Assembly: GCA_024195585.1 (NCBI GenBank)
Contig: SWBL01000143.1
Span: 53,321 to 117,320 of the forward strand
From: Aureobasidium sp. EXF-3400
Taxonomy: Eukaryota; Ascomycota; Dothideomycetes; Dothideales; Saccotheciaceae
Direction of reading: 5' to 3'
Length of the DNA: 64,000 nucleotides
A program made the position numbers and the translations under genes. Position 1 is the first letter of the stretch, and each line of letters starts with the position of its first letter. Positions 34,233 to 42,657 of the stretch are shown here, piece after piece. The notes under the pieces are model-generated. The model was given only the letters and a program-made list of their open reading frames with translations. It was not told the origin of the DNA and did not search any database.

Positions 34233-36572
34233 CTAAAGCTTCTTGGTAAGTCCATCGCGCCAGTGTTCGTAACCTTCAGTCATCTCCGGAGTAATTCTGC
34301 GTACTGCAGTCGACAGCGCAACGTCAAAGTCGTCCTTTGAGACCTTCATCTGTTCTTCGATGTCTGAGGCATTGTCGTTCGAAGTAACAATCGCAACTCT
34401 TCTACGCATGGCAGCACGACAGGCATTCAAGCAAATCTCCACAATTTCAGCTCCTGAGAATCCATCTGTGCGGATAGACAGATCGTCGATATCCACGTCA
34501 TCGGCTAGTGGTACATTGTTGGTGCGAATGCGCAAGATCTCCTTACGGGCGGACTGCGATGGTGGTGAGATGTAGATAAGACTGTCGAAACGACCAGGGC
34601 GTAGTAGAGCAGGGTCTAGCACTTCAGGTTTGTTGGTAGCAGCTAAGACGAGGACACCCTTGAGACTCTCGATACCATCCATCTCGTTGAGCAGGGTAGT
34701 AAGCACATTCAAGCCTTTGGTACCGGATGAGTCACGCTCTGAACCAATGGAGTCAATCTCATCGAAGAAGATGATGCTTGGAGCAGCGGCGCGAGCCTTA
34801 CGGAACACTTCGCGGACCGAACGTTCAGACTCTCCGACGTACATGGAAGTGAGTTCAGCGCCCTTGACAGCGATGAAATTAAGTCCAGACTCAGTTGCGA
34901 CAGCTTTGGCTGTCAGAGTCTTGGAACATCCAGGAGGTCCGTAGAACAGAATACCCTTCTGGGGAGTCAAGCTCAAAGCCTGCATGTGCTGTTCAAACTT
35001 GAGAGGCCATTCCACGACCTCATTCAATGTCTTCTTAACATCACCTGAACCTCCAATGTCCGACCACAATACCTTGGGTGTTTCAAGGAAAATCTCACGC
35101 ATGGCTGTCGGACGAACTTCCAACAAAGCTTTCTCGTAATCAGCAAGTGTTACTTGAAGATCACCGTCATCCGTATCATCGGTATCAGAAGTGCGAGGTC
35201 TGTCGATGATACTGCAATTTTGCATGCCATTAACCAACGTTCGTTGCGAGTCATCATCATCGCCAGTGCGCTGGATGGGAAGCCAGTTCGTGGTCGTCTC
35301 CTGATATCTGTCAAGAGCATGCTCGAGGGCATTGTTGAAGAGGGCTTCGAGATCCTGTCCGACAAAACCATGCGTGCGCTCCCCGATAGTCTCGGCAAGT
35401 TCAGCAGTACCAGTCTCTCCTTGCATGACCTTGAGGATTTGAATCCTTGCTCTCATATCAGGAATGGGTATCTCAATCTCGTAACGAAGGCGTCCAGGTG
35501 TACGCAAAGATTTGTCAATGTCGTTAGGGTTGTGTGCTGCAGCCACGACCAAGACGTGTGTGTTCCGCAATCTATCGAGTTCGGCGACCAAAGCGGGTGC
35601 GAGGTTGCTTGCATTGAAATCACGTTGTTGTGTACCAGCGATTGCTTCGAGGTTGTCCATGATAACCAAACTGGGTTGGTGAGCCACTGCTTCGGCGAAA
35701 AGATTGCGTACAGAAAGCTGATTCTTGCTAGACGTTCCAGCCAATGCACTCTGATCAATTCTGATGACCTTCTTCCAGGGTGCTTGTTCAGAGAGATGAT
35801 TGAGTAGCAGTGTCTTGCCAGTTCCTTCAGGACCGTAGAGAAGGATGCCTCCATTGCGTTGGACCTGAGGTGGCAACCTCTTTCCTCTGATATCACCGAT
35901 CAATCGTGACAGACGTTTGTTGAGGAGTTCGATTTGCTTGTTCAGACCACCAATTCCTTCAGGCGTCACTGACATCGAACGGGGCATGGGTGCCTCAGGT
36001 GTTACAGCAGATGCTTCATCTTGGAGGACGATCTGACTTCTGTCGTCGAACAGATACAAGGCTGACGTTTTGCTAGTCTCGCTCGATTCGATGTGCTCAA
36101 TAAGGAAGCGCTTCCTCAGTCCTTTACGAGATGAGGCCTCGAAAGCCACCCCAGTAGTGATTGCCTCGACGTTACCCAGAGCCATACCACAACGCCATTT
36201 CCAGCTTCTGTCGTCCTTGGTAAGATCAATTTTTTCGCTATCAGAAACATCGATGACAACGACACGATCGGCATGGGCGATTTTTGCGTTGATTTTTTCA
36301 ATGGTGATTTGACTACCAAGCTTGAAGCCAAATGCGTCGCGCATGGCCTCAGACAATTTGACAGGGTGAAGTTGAGGTTTTACGCTTGTGTCCATGGATC
36401 TCCAGGCAATGCCGACCGCGGATGAGCCATCGCCTGAATGTAGAGTACAAAGTTCGCCGAGTTTTAGTCCCAGAAGATCCAGGTCTTTTGCTGTGAGGTG
36501 CACTCGGAAGGCGCCATCCAGTGAAGTTGTAGGAGGCAATGGCCTCACAGTGAATAGAGTAGAATCCGCCAT
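34233..36572 (-). CDS. AFG2: AFG2/DRG1-type AAA ATPase (ribosome biogenesis)
   Basis: Intronless, 779 residues, the size of yeast Afg2/Drg1 (SPATA5 in animals). After an N-domain (CDC48-like, residues 1-190) come two AAA modules: D1 with Walker A GPEGTGKT, and D2 with GPPGCSKT, the CSK form being characteristic of this family, and Walker B IIFFDEIDSI. Family members release Rlp24 from pre-60S particles in the cytoplasm. The D1 Walker B reads LVIMDNLEAI, with Asn at the usual catalytic Glu (see findings). Second-region homology sequences (NKPEVLDPALLRPGRFD) are normal. Ordinary housekeeping context. The neighbouring gene starts divergently at about 37121. Confidence 0.93.
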   Translation of the reverse strand: MADSTLFTVRPLPPTTSLDGAFRVHLTAKDLDLLGLKLGELCTLHSGDGSSAVGIAWRSMDTSVKPQLHPVKLSEAMRDAFGFKLGSQITIEKINAKIAHADRVVVIDVSDSEKIDLTKDDRSWKWRCGMALGNVEAITTGVAFEASSRKGLRKRFLIEHIESSETSKTSALYLFDDRSQIVLQDEASAVTPEAPMPRSMSVTPEGIGGLNKQIELLNKRLSRLIGDIRGKRLPPQVQRNGGILLYGPEGTGKTLLLNHLSEQAPWKKVIRIDQSALAGTSSKNQLSVRNLFAEAVAHQPSLVIMDNLEAIAGTQQRDFNASNLAPALVAELDRLRNTHVLVVAAAHNPNDIDKSLRTPGRLRYEIEIPIPDMRARIQILKVMQGETGTAELAETIGERTHGFVGQDLEALFNNALEHALDRYQETTTNWLPIQRTGDDDDSQRTLVNGMQNCSIIDRPRTSDTDDTDDGDLQVTLADYEKALLEVRPTAMREIFLETPKVLWSDIGGSGDVKKTLNEVVEWPLKFEQHMQALSLTPQKGILFYGPPGCSKTLTAKAVATESGLNFIAVKGAELTSMYVGESERSVREVFRKARAAAPSIIFFDEIDSIGSERDSSGTKGLNVLTTLLNEMDGIESLKGVLVLAATNKPEVLDPALLRPGRFDSLIYISPPSQSARKEILRIRTNNVPLADDVDIDDLSIRTDGFSGAEIVEICLNACRAAMRRRVAIVTSNDNASDIEEQMKVSKDDFDVALSTAVRRITPEMTEGYEHWRDGLTKKL

Positions 36573-37120
36573 GGCGTCTACTTCTTAGGCACTGCTGTTG
36601 CTTTGCGGTTTGCGAGGACGAATTTTTTGTAAAGATTCAGGTGTATAGAAGTCTTGGCTTAGTCAGCCCAGGTAGTTGGCCGAGTCAAGAGCAATGCAGC
36701 AATTATCTCTCTACAGCATTTCATCACACGTGTAGTTGTTGAAGTACACAAATGTCTTCACTTCAGAAGTTCGGCCGGGCAGAGCTAGTGGATAAAAGCT
36801 CTCAATGAGCATGACGGTATTTCCGGACAGCATTGTGCAGTTTTATAGTCTACTCATCGCTCTATGCATTCGTGGGAGATGATGAGAATCAAGTTATTCA
36901 GAGGACGATCATGTTTCCGTACCAAGAATTATGTTCGCATCAAAACCAGCTATCATTTGTTGGCAACTTGTTCATAGAAAAGTTGATGCTGGAATGCTTA
37001 ACTGAACCGCTGCTGAGTAAGCAAAAATTGCGGGCAAGACGGAGGTGGACATTTCACATGCAAGCGACACATCAAGAAGCTCGAGGCCAATTCAGCAAAA
37101 GTTTGAGGGTGCGACAATTG
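36573..37120. promoter_or_regulatory. Divergent spacer upstream of AFG2 and the 462-residue gene
   Basis: The plus-strand reading frame stays open from 36833, including an ATG at 36911, but this part reads poorly as protein and is more A/T-rich, so I regard it as leader. No independent gene. Confidence 0.5.
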
Positions 37121-38509
37121 ATGTCGGCAGCGCAACCAGTCTATCTGCGAGCGTCATGCCTGAGATGGCTCCCTCGTGAAAGCAGACATGTTTCCGAGTC
37201 GACGAATACACGGCTGCCCTTTCTACGACCTGGATACCATGGGAGATGCATTACCCTCAATCCAAGAGGATCAAGAAGCGCCAGTTCCAGAGCCTCGGAC
37301 AGATCGAGGGACTCTGCTCAGGATGGAAGGGGAAAACAATCAAGGAGACCTTCTCTAATGGAAGAGCTGTTTCCAGAAGAAGCTCAACCCAAAACCCAAA
37401 CCTCGACTCGTCCAAAAGAACGCGATATTCCACGACTAGACGTCCGCGCTTCCCTGCCCAAACCGAAGACTCCGCGACCAGAGCAGCGCGAGCCCAGAAA
37501 AGCGAACAACGACAACTGGTGGAATCGCACGCCTGAATCCGCTGCACCGGAGCCGACCCCAGCGTCAGACAGAAGAAGGCGCCAGCGTGTTGAAGGTGTA
37601 CTTATGCTACGAAATGCAAGCAAGACTCTGGTCGAGGATGACTTCACAAGATTGATCCCACAAGGATTGCATATCGAAGGCTGGACGCTGGACCAAGCCG
37701 ATATTGTCAAGGTCGTGCCAGGACGCAATACAAGTACTTTGGAGCGCGCAAACTTCTATTTCATTCTCTTCAGCTCACGCGCTGCCATGAATGCATACCG
37801 CACTCATGTCATATCCTTACACTCCCTCGCCTCAAGGCATGTCCAGTCCAGTCTAACATCGCCTATACCTCCGCCACCAGGATACCACCTCAATGGTCAA
37901 GACATTGATTCTCTGTTGCAAACTTACACCCTTCTTCCTCCATCCCGTGTTCTGCATCTCTTGCCTCTGCCTATGCAACTTTCACCTTCGATCGTCGACA
38001 TCATTCACAATTTAGGTTATCCGGATATCGTCAAGGGCCCTCTCAGAGAACCATACATTGTCACGATTCGCCTCGAAGGTCCTCAGCTACCTATCACCAT
38101 GGTCAAAGGTGTGCTAGGGAAGGTGGAACGAGAACGAAGAATACCATGGAACCGCGAGTTTGGTGATCTTGCATACCGAACCTGGGACCCAAAACCGAAG
38201 AATGTTTCGCCGTTCAGCGCAAATAATCGCCTGGATAAAGGTGGAACTAAGATCAGGAACCACTGGTTGGAAGAGATTGAAGAACTTGCTGAGATGGATA
38301 ACCCAATGGAAGAGGAGGACAACTTCGACAGACCGGCGGGTGGTCGTGAGAGACGCAAGGCCAGACAGTCATATCTGTTCGGTTTCGATAGCGAGGATGC
38401 AGCCCTTACTTTTGTACAGTACTGGCATCGAAGACCGCTCGATATGAGTGGCATGAACTTCGATAGCGACGACATAGCGCCCGTAGTGGATGCGGAGCTG
38501 TTGTGGTAA
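37121..38509 (+). CDS. Predicted mitochondrial protein with RRM-like segment, unknown function
   Basis: Single exon, 462 residues from the ATG at 37121. The N-terminus (LRASCLRWLPRESRH) is rich in arginine and poor in acids, like a mitochondrial targeting sequence. A disordered, proline- and arginine-rich stretch follows (residues 45-155). Residues about 160-245 begin VLMLRNASKTL and contain IEGWTLDQADI and FYFILFSSRAAMNAYRTH, a beta-alpha-beta pattern reminiscent of an RNA-recognition motif, though RNP motifs are not clear. The C-terminus ends with YLFGFDSEDAALTFVQYWHRRPLD. I do not recognise a named family. RNA binding in mitochondria is speculation. An upstream in-frame ATG at 36911 is possible but less likely. 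It converges with BUD13, only 24 bp apart. Confidence 0.75.
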   Translation: MSAAQPVYLRASCLRWLPRESRHVSESTNTRLPFLRPGYHGRCITLNPRGSRSASSRASDRSRDSAQDGRGKQSRRPSLMEELFPEEAQPKTQTSTRPKERDIPRLDVRASLPKPKTPRPEQREPRKANNDNWWNRTPESAAPEPTPASDRRRRQRVEGVLMLRNASKTLVEDDFTRLIPQGLHIEGWTLDQADIVKVVPGRNTSTLERANFYFILFSSRAAMNAYRTHVISLHSLASRHVQSSLTSPIPPPPGYHLNGQDIDSLLQTYTLLPPSRVLHLLPLPMQLSPSIVDIIHNLGYPDIVKGPLREPYIVTIRLEGPQLPITMVKGVLGKVERERRIPWNREFGDLAYRTWDPKPKNVSPFSANNRLDKGGTKIRNHWLEEIEELAEMDNPMEEEDNFDRPAGGRERRKARQSYLFGFDSEDAALTFVQYWHRRPLDMSGMNFDSDDIAPVVDAELLW

Positions 38510-38533
38510 TATAGTCGAGCTGTCGTAAAGCAT

Positions 38534-39514
38534 CTATTCGTCCATCTGCCATGCATACTGCAAGTCCTTGATGTTTTGCTGTTGGTTGCGTGCCTCGAAC
38601 CATCTCTTTTCAAAGCCAATGCTACGATCCACGCCATCCCATCGATATCCAGGTCTGATTCCATAGCGGTTGGGCTCAAAGGCACCTGTATATGTTTTCT
38701 TTCTCCCCTTGGTGCCCTTGGATCCTTTTGTCGTGCCTTTGCTCAGGAAAGCCAATGCTGGGTCATTCCACCGCTCTTGCTCTTTCTGCTCGTCATTCAG
38801 CTCGCGGTCGTCTGCATAACGACTGAGCGACATTGTCTTTGCCTTCTCCAACTCTCGCATGCGTGCCTCCTTCTCCCTCTTTTGTACATCACCGCGTCGA
38901 TTCTCGGCCTCCTCGGCCTTTTTTCTCTCTTCCTCGTCGGCCTGACGTCGCAGCTCGGCGCGTTTCATGGCGACGTTGATGATGCGACCTGACGCATCAC
39001 GGTATATGGTCTCTTGTGCTTTGCCAGTAGGATCCAAGCCCATCTCCTGCATCGCCTTCTTCTCCTCACGCTCCTTTCTCTTCAAGGCTTTTGTAACCTG
39101 TTCCGCCGTCTGCAGACCCGCCATTGCGCCTGACGCCATCGTGGGTCCCGAGTAGTCCATATCCTCATCTTCCCCTACTACAGCAGGCGCATCTTCGTCT
39201 TCAGCGTTGCGCGCTTGTGTCTCAGCAGCTGCATCGGCCAGGATAGCATCTGCTGCAGCTTGTTCATTGTTTGAGGGAGCGGCTTTGCCGAAAGTCTTCC
39301 AAGTTGTAGTTCGTTTGCTGATGTTTGCGCCTCCCGGTACGATCATAGGAATATCATCGTCGTCGTCGCCATTTCGTGATTTGCTTAAGCCGCTAACATG
39401 GTCGTCGGCGATGATCAAGCCTGCGTCTTCGGCGTTCTTTCTCTTGCGCTTTTTGCCTTTGGATGATTTATCGGCGGACAGATAGTTCTGGGCTAAGTAG
39501 TCGGCAAGACCCAT
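38534..39514 (-). CDS. BUD13: Pre-mRNA-splicing factor BUD13/CWC26
   Basis: Intronless, 326 residues. The N-terminus, MGLADYLAQNYLSAD, and the C-terminal block (TYTGAFEPNRYGIRPGYRWDGVDRSIGFEKRWFEARN) are the defining BUD13 signatures. The middle is charged, with KGKKRKRKNAED and a long Glu/Lys/Arg coiled coil (ELRRQADEEERKKAEEAE). Bud13 joins Snu17 and Pml1 in the RES complex, which binds the pre-mRNA near the branch site and aids splicing and nuclear retention of unspliced RNA. It converges tail-to-tail with the upstream gene and is divergent from ATL1 by about 165 bp. Confidence 0.95.
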   Translation of the reverse strand: MGLADYLAQNYLSADKSSKGKKRKRKNAEDAGLIIADDHVSGLSKSRNGDDDDDIPMIVPGGANISKRTTTWKTFGKAAPSNNEQAAADAILADAAAETQARNAEDEDAPAVVGEDEDMDYSGPTMASGAMAGLQTAEQVTKALKRKEREEKKAMQEMGLDPTGKAQETIYRDASGRIINVAMKRAELRRQADEEERKKAEEAENRRGDVQKREKEARMRELEKAKTMSLSRYADDRELNDEQKEQERWNDPALAFLSKGTTKGSKGTKGRKKTYTGAFEPNRYGIRPGYRWDGVDRSIGFEKRWFEARNQQQNIKDLQYAWQMDE

Positions 39515-39678
39515 GTTGTTGATGTGAGTTGAAAAGACGATGTTTGTGTTGCTCTTGGTCAGTCAGTCAAAAGATGACGGTCACTCTCGAAACTTGGCGT
39601 TGCATATGCGCGGGGATCGTTCCATAACATTATTCTTGTGCTTCACAGCTTAACATGTAAATGCAAGTACATGCCACG

Positions 39679-40271
39679 ATGGCTCGATCTGAAGAGGCTG
39701 CTGCTTGGACTTATGCTGTCTACAATGCAGTAAGAGAAATTCCGTATGGAAAGGTCACATCTTATGGCCACATCGCTCGCCTACTCGGAAAGCGTAAGTA
39801 AAGCTGCTCTGCTTGCTATCTATAAATCATAGCCTATCTTACTGATACTCTGCATAGCTGAATGTCCGAGGTCAGCACCAGGGTTCCCTGATATTGTTGC
39901 GGACAGGCTAACTTCAGCTAGACAAGTGGGTGTGTCCTTGAAAGCGCTTCTCTCTGCTACAGCACAGCCAGATGCTCACTACAACAACTCGAATGTGCCA
40001 TGGCAAAGAGTCATCAACTCCAAAGGTGCCATCAGTCCAAGGTTATTGACATTCCTAGCTCCGGATGCATAGAGAGCAACATCTGACAATGTCCAGAGGC
40101 GCGAATGGAGCTCGTCAGCAAGCAACTGCCATCGAAGCTGAAGGAGTACAAGTGACCCGAGGATCTCTCGGAGAGTACTTGATCGACTTTGCAACCTACG
40201 GCTGGTTCCCAGACAGACTTCCCAGCGACTTCAGCGAGGATGATGAAGACAACGAAGACGACGAAGAATGA
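39679..40271 (+). CDS. ATL1: Alkyltransferase-like protein (ATL1)
   Basis: Four exons: 39679-39793, 39858-39870, 39922-40041, 40097-40271, giving 140 residues. Exon 2 is only 13 nt (encoding ECP plus split codons). The fold matches the C-terminal domain of O6-methylguanine-DNA methyltransferase: IPYGKVTSYGHIARLLG, QVGVSLKALLS, and the active-site loop NVPWQRVIN, in which tryptophan replaces the nucleophilic cysteine. ATL proteins bind O6-alkylguanine and hand it to nucleotide-excision repair rather than removing the alkyl group. The protein ends GWFPDRLPSDFSEDDEDNEDDEE, an acidic tail. Splicing is supported by continuous family sequence across each junction (ISPR-GANGARQQATAIEAEGV). Confidence 0.92.
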
Positions 40272-41091
40272 TCAACCCATGTGCTATGCACGCCGTGCAC
40301 AACAAGCACAAAGCACAGCGCCAGCCATAAATAGAAGCCGAGCTCAACGCCGAGACATGACGTGCGCTTTGTTGCCTGGATGACCACAACAACACTCTCA
40401 TCAAACAAGGTGCCCGTTTCCGGCCGCCGCCGCCAACTTGTTCCACAACCAGTCACAACCCCCCGTGGGCCGTGGACTTGGTCTGCTTGAGCCTTGCCGC
40501 GACTGGAAACATGACGCTCGAGAATGCGTAGAGGCACGCATGACCAACATACGAACGTGGCTTCCCTTATCGTCCACTCCCCGCAGTCAGCCAGCAGCCT
40601 GTCTGAAGCGGGCGTCGGTGAACTGAAGCTGTCTCAACTCGTAGGCATCAAAGCAATGCGGACCTGTTCTTTGTTCTGTCTAGACACCATTTGAAGTGAC
40701 TCACTCGCCGTGTCTCTATCTGCATTCATCGCGTCTTAGCTGTATTAAACTCTGTACTGACGCCGTTACAAGACGACGCCGCAGCCCTTATCTCATCATC
40801 GGATTCCACTCGGGTATTCCTCAACTCCACATTACCCCAGTGAGTCAGGAGCGATCGGGGAGCATCTGACTGCGTCCCTCCTTCTTGTTGTTTGGCCCCA
40901 TTTGACTTCCTTTGTTTGAAACATCTCGTCATTGACACCTGTTTCCTACACTTGCACCTACAACCTCACTGCTGCTTCATCCCTTCACCTCATTCCACTT
41001 CTCAGCTTCTTTGTTTACCATCATCACGCCGATCAGCTACCCGCCTCAACGAGTTCTCTCCACTTCATACCGGTACACGCCGTCATCAGCC
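40272..41091. other. Intergenic region before the 181-residue orphan
   Basis: ATL1 3' flank and the promoter/leader of the next gene. Bases about 40900-41080 are C/T-rich on the plus strand. No supported gene or RNA. Confidence 0.5.
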
Positions 41092-41709
41092 ATGTCTTCT
41101 GAGCAGGCATTTGAATCCGACCTCCGCAGCGCTGCTCAGGACTACAAGCGCGATGCAGAACAGAAGGCCAAATGGGGCATGGGCACTGCCTTCACGAAGG
41201 GCCGAGGCGACAACCCCAAGCCTGTGAAGAGATCAAAGACGTATGTGCCCTTGCCATCGTGTCTCCTTTCAACGGGATGATTAGGACAAAGATACTAACG
41301 CGTAAGATACAGCCAGTCCTACCGTCACGCTGAGAAGAGCGGTCTCTTCTGCGCTGTCTACGTTCCCGGCAAAGCGAAGATCGCTCGCAAGCAAGAGATG
41401 CTGGCCGACGCCGATGAATACGCTGGCAACTCCGAAGACAGCAGCGGTACCTCTGGTGACGAAGCCACAACTCCATCCGAGATCCTCTACGGCTTTGACA
41501 ACCTCCGCGTCCCTTCTCATGGAAGCCAGATCCTCAATACCGCCCTCGCAAAGGCCATGGAGCAGTATGAAGACAAGGAGACCGACAAGCTTGTGCGCAA
41601 CGAGTACGAGATCCTTGACGCCGATGAAGAGGAGGCTCACAACCTTGGCCATGTCTCTGTCAAGCCTAAGCTCTTGGATGCCGAGGACGCAGAGTACGAG
41701 TTCGTCTGA
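41092..41709 (+). CDS. Small acidic conserved fungal-type protein of unknown function
   Basis: Two exons, 41092-41240 and 41313-41709, giving 181 residues. The 72-bp intron has donor GTATGT and a GATACTAACG branch-like sequence just before the acceptor. The protein is soluble and highly charged: AQDYKRDAEQKAKWGMG near residue 15, a basic RSKT/RHAEKSG region, a serine/threonine-rich NSEDSSGTSGDEATTP segment, and an acidic end (LDADEEEAHN, LLDAEDAEYEFV). No known domain is recognised. Its ordered splice and composition make it a likely real gene. Confidence 0.7.
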
Positions 41710-42657
41710 AGCCAGCGCTGCTGGTCTGCACTCTGATTCTCAACACTCCTTAACATTTGGCCTCTTCCGGCTTTCTTTGTTTCTTCTTCATGGCGCACAG
41801 CACTGGGGCATTACATGACACAAACACATTTTATTGATATGAACGAAGGATATGTGATGCATGGCGTGGGTTTGACACTGGGGTTTCTTCCACACGGCGC
41901 TTTTCATGAGATTGGTCTGGCACTTGCTGCATACCTTATCAAGGACTTGACGAGCGACTTTTTCTCTTTCTTTTTTACTGCTACTTTACTTCTTTAACCC
42001 CCTTTTTATTGCCCACACTTATACTGTGTGGATGACCAGGCAGCTATAATCATAACTGCATACTTTTTCTCTTTCTAGCATCTGATTCTCGTGTGTTTGG
42101 TGCCAATAGCATCGTGAACACTCTTGCAGCAATTTCGATGCCGTGTATGTTTTCAAATCCTACTTTGTCAACTTGTTATGCGGCTTGCAAGCTATCTTTT
42201 CATTCTGGAATGAATTAGCAGCCCAACTGAACGGAAAAGAGGTTGACGCTAGTCTACGCGTAACAGTCATGTCGTTCATTGGAAGAACATTTTGCGAACC
42301 GACCGAGTAGGTAGCTGCTTACCCAGGGTCATTGCTACTGTACATGAACAAGCAGACCTCGAGATGTTTAGGCAGTTCCTACCAGAACAATACAGTGAAA
42401 GGGTCGGGTGTCTAGCTGTAGCTCAAGACAAACAGCGTCAAGACAAGACCAAACGATTAGGGCAACGGATGAGAACCGGTATATTCATTGATTGTGCTAC
42501 ACTGAAGCCCATTCTTCTTTCGTTCTTCCTATCTGGCAGCAAAGACAGCCAATCTGCATTCGAGCGCCTTAAAGCTGCTACAATATCCCTCCATCCCAAT
42601 TTTTTGATGAATAACGCCATCATATGAACCCCTTTTCCGACCCGATTATATTGCCTT
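41710..42657. other. Convergent 3' region between the 181-residue gene and TAF5
   Basis: About 950 bases with no supported gene. Only short open frames are present, in both directions. Confidence 0.5.

Noticed and set aside
36833..37120. N-terminal extension of the 462-residue protein, including an ATG at 36911
   Set aside because: It reads poorly as protein and would bury the arginine-rich presequence-like start. I kept 37121, though the earlier start is not excluded.
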